This document shows positions 62,148-64,000 of a stretch of DNA of 64,000 bases, piece after piece. Position numbers and translations under genes: made by a program. This stretch comes from Diphasiastrum complanatum (lineage: Eukaryota > Streptophyta > Lycopodiopsida > Lycopodiales > Lycopodiaceae): the NCBI GenBank assembly GCA_029204225.1, contig MU832241.1:1-64000 (forward strand), in the 5' to 3' direction. Position 1 is the first letter of the stretch, and each line of letters starts with the position of its first letter. Below the pieces are notes generated by a model. It searched no databases. It was given only the letters and a program-made list of their open reading frames with translations, and was not told where the DNA came from.

Positions 62148-64000
62148 AAAGCAATCTATTATCCACTTATAAGGTGATGATAATGAAGGATTGTTGCACT
62201 GACTTGGAATAGAGGTTACAATCAGTAGTGCTTTTGAAACCTTGTTCGATGAGGAATGTGTTGATCCTCTAAAACCAAGCTCTGGCAGACTATTTCAAGC
62301 CGTAAAGTGACTTGTGGAGCTTATAGACATGATTCTTCATACCTTCCAGAATATATCCTTTGGGATGGATCATGTAGATGTCTTCTTCTATAACTCCATT
62401 CAGATAAGTTGATGTTTGCACACCAAGTTGATGCACCTCAAGGTCGGCAGCTGCAACATATGATAGGAGGGCTCAGATTGATGAATGTTTAACTACTAGA
62501 CTGAAAGTCTCACTATAGTCAACGTTGAAAATCTGAGTGAATCCTCGTGCTACCAGTCTTTCCTTCCTTCAATCAATCGTCCCATTGGCATTGTATTTGA
62601 TCTTAAAGATCCATTTGCAATCGATGATATTGCAGCCAGTACGAGCTTCGACTAATGACCATGTCTGGTTCTTGATCAGAGAGGAGTACTCTCTGTCCAT
62701 GGCTTCTCTCCAAAGATCAAAGTCTGGTTGGCTAGGTGCCTCCTCGACTGTTATCAGTTCTTGTATCAAGAGACATGCAGAGTCATGAGTATACCTTGTG
62801 GGTTGTGTGCGCACTCGACTTGATCTTCTGGGAGGAATTGACTGATGAACTACTCCTAGGACTTGGTGCTGGGTAGCAGCAACATCTTTGTCTGACTCGT
62901 TGTCAAATAGTAGATCGACGATGGACACACTTGAGCTTGAAGCTCAAATTGTCATGTCAATTGTAGGCGATGAAGGTTCTCCTGGAACAATATCTTTGCC
63001 TTTGATGTCAATGAACTGATCCTCGATAAAGACTGTATCTCGGTTGAACAAGATTTGTTGGGTATCAGGATCATACAGCTTGTATGTGTTATCAGATGAA
63101 GTATAACCAATCAGGATGGTCTTGAGACCTTGGAAGTCGAATTTCTTCCTCGTCTCTTTCGGGATCTGTGCATAGGTGATGCATCCAAACACTTGTAGAT
63201 TCTTCATGGAAGGCTTAGAGCCTGTCCACACCTCATGGGGTGTTCTACCTGTGAGGGCCTTGGTTGAACATCTGTTCTGGACGTAAGTTGTAGTGGAAAT
63301 AGCTTCGGTCCAGAAGCTCTTGGGCAGTGATGCATGTGCCAGCATACATTTAGATGCTTCAACTAGAGTACGGTTCTTCTTCTCGGCTAAGCCATTTGAC
63401 TGAGGCTATCAGGAGTGATGAATTGCTGCTCAATGCCTTGGCTCTGGCAGTACTCCTTAAATTCAATAGAGATGTACTCTCCACCATTGTCAGACCTCAG
63501 GGCCTTGATCGTCCTTCCAGTCTCTTTTTCTGCACGCTCCTTGAAGATTCTGAAGCAATTGAAAGCTTCTGATTTCTTCTGGATAAATTACACCATAGTC
63601 GTTCTAGAGAATTCATCAATAAAAGTTATGAAATACTTTCATTGGGCCACAAATGTCTGTATGTACAACATCTAACAATCCTCTAGCAGTATATTGATGG
63701 CTTGATCTAAATGGTTTCCTAGTCTGTTTACCAACTAAACAGCCTTGCCAAATAGGTAACTCAACTTTATTATCAGAATTGTCTAGATAAAAAACAATAG
63801 AATGTTTAGACATTTGTTGTACAGCAGCATGATTCAAGTGACCAAGTCTAATGCCAAAGTAAACTTTTATTTGCTTGAATAGAAAAACTGAGCGCCTGAC
63901 TAGAGGCAGAAAAACAATGACTTACTCTATACAAGTATCCATGCCTCTTTCCGAGTGCTAGGATCTTGCATGTCCTATCAACTACCTTGCATTGATCACA
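62148..64000 (-). pseudogene. Copia M integrase and RT N-terminal part, cut by right edge
   Basis: From the edge leftward: CDQCKVVDRTCKI, LGHLNHAAVQQM (integrase zinc region), VVHTDICGPM, then the core in shifting frames, LPKSFWTEAI, GRTPHEVWTG, FGCITYAQIP, and a linker with RRSSRVRTQP. RT follows with FDLWREAMDREYSSLIKNQTW, CKWIFKIKYNANG, YMIHPKGYI and KLHKSLYGLK. The RT active site is degenerate: the Tyr is a stop and the second Asp is Asn (VDNRLL). Several stops and shifts; dead. Confidence 0.92.

Larger units (their letters stand above)
52707..64000 (-). mobile_element. Copia M, host element of two nested insertions, continues past right edge
   Basis: Leftward Ty1/copia element. From the right edge it reads integrase, RT, RNase H, purine tract and 3' LTR, interrupted at 57428-62147 (copia B) and 54571-57251 (copia K). 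Continuity across both insertions shows in the reading frame. RT text ...VDNRLL (62148 side) continues as LFSNNTNLVKDSKQ (57427 side). ITQQR and HNVLDRY (57257 side) continue as NLMNCKLAH (54565 side). Removing each insertion and one target copy restores the frame across both junctions. Confidence 0.93.

Overview
The window is nuclear DNA of a flowering plant: spliced genes with GT-AG introns, a plant-specific membrane-anchored cellulase, long (GA)n/(TC)n microsatellites, and dense, mostly decayed Ty1/copia and Ty3/gypsy retrotransposons. The species cannot be named from the sequence.

Layout. 1-830: a broken xyloglucan galactosyltransferase (GT47) gene, leftward, cut by the window edge. 831-4847: intergenic. 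4848-15247: an apparently intact six-exon KORRIGAN-type endo-1,4-beta-glucanase (GH9), leftward, with a hAT-like non-autonomous element in its 4.5 kb intron. 15248-19500: its upstream region with G-box-like motifs, then AT-rich sequence with no gene seen. 19518-20942: an unidentified decayed reading frame. 21078-40430: a mosaic of copia and gypsy fragments: copia A1 (+), gypsy G1 (-), copia A2 (-), LTR-like sequence carrying a long TCGGTCGAGATCT array, a 404-bp tandem duplication, another LTR, copia A3 (-) and gypsy G2 (-). 42536-44733 (-) and 45846-48700 (+): two decayed spliced genes that I cannot assign to a known plant family; the second ends in a DNA amino-methyltransferase signature. 49175-49317: a Tourist-like MITE. 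50099-50977: an intact, intronless NmrA-like NAD(P)-binding protein gene between minisatellites. 51247-64000: nested copia elements. Copia M (-, running off the right edge) is split by two rightward insertions, K (54571-57251, target duplication TATAT) and B (57428-62147, target duplication AAAGT/AAAGC).

Only the KORRIGAN gene and the NmrA-like gene look like functional host genes. KORRIGAN and the neighbouring GT47 remnant both belong to primary cell-wall glucan metabolism, though nothing in the sequence shows that they were co-regulated. The rest is a transposon graveyard in which insertion order can be read: K and B went into M, and M's left LTR abuts another LTR fragment.

The most unusual content is the methyltransferase-like gene remnant at 46-48.7 kb, the neighbouring unassigned spliced remnant, and the in-frame gag-integrase fusion of copia B. 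All calls come from reading translations and motifs by eye; no database search was run.
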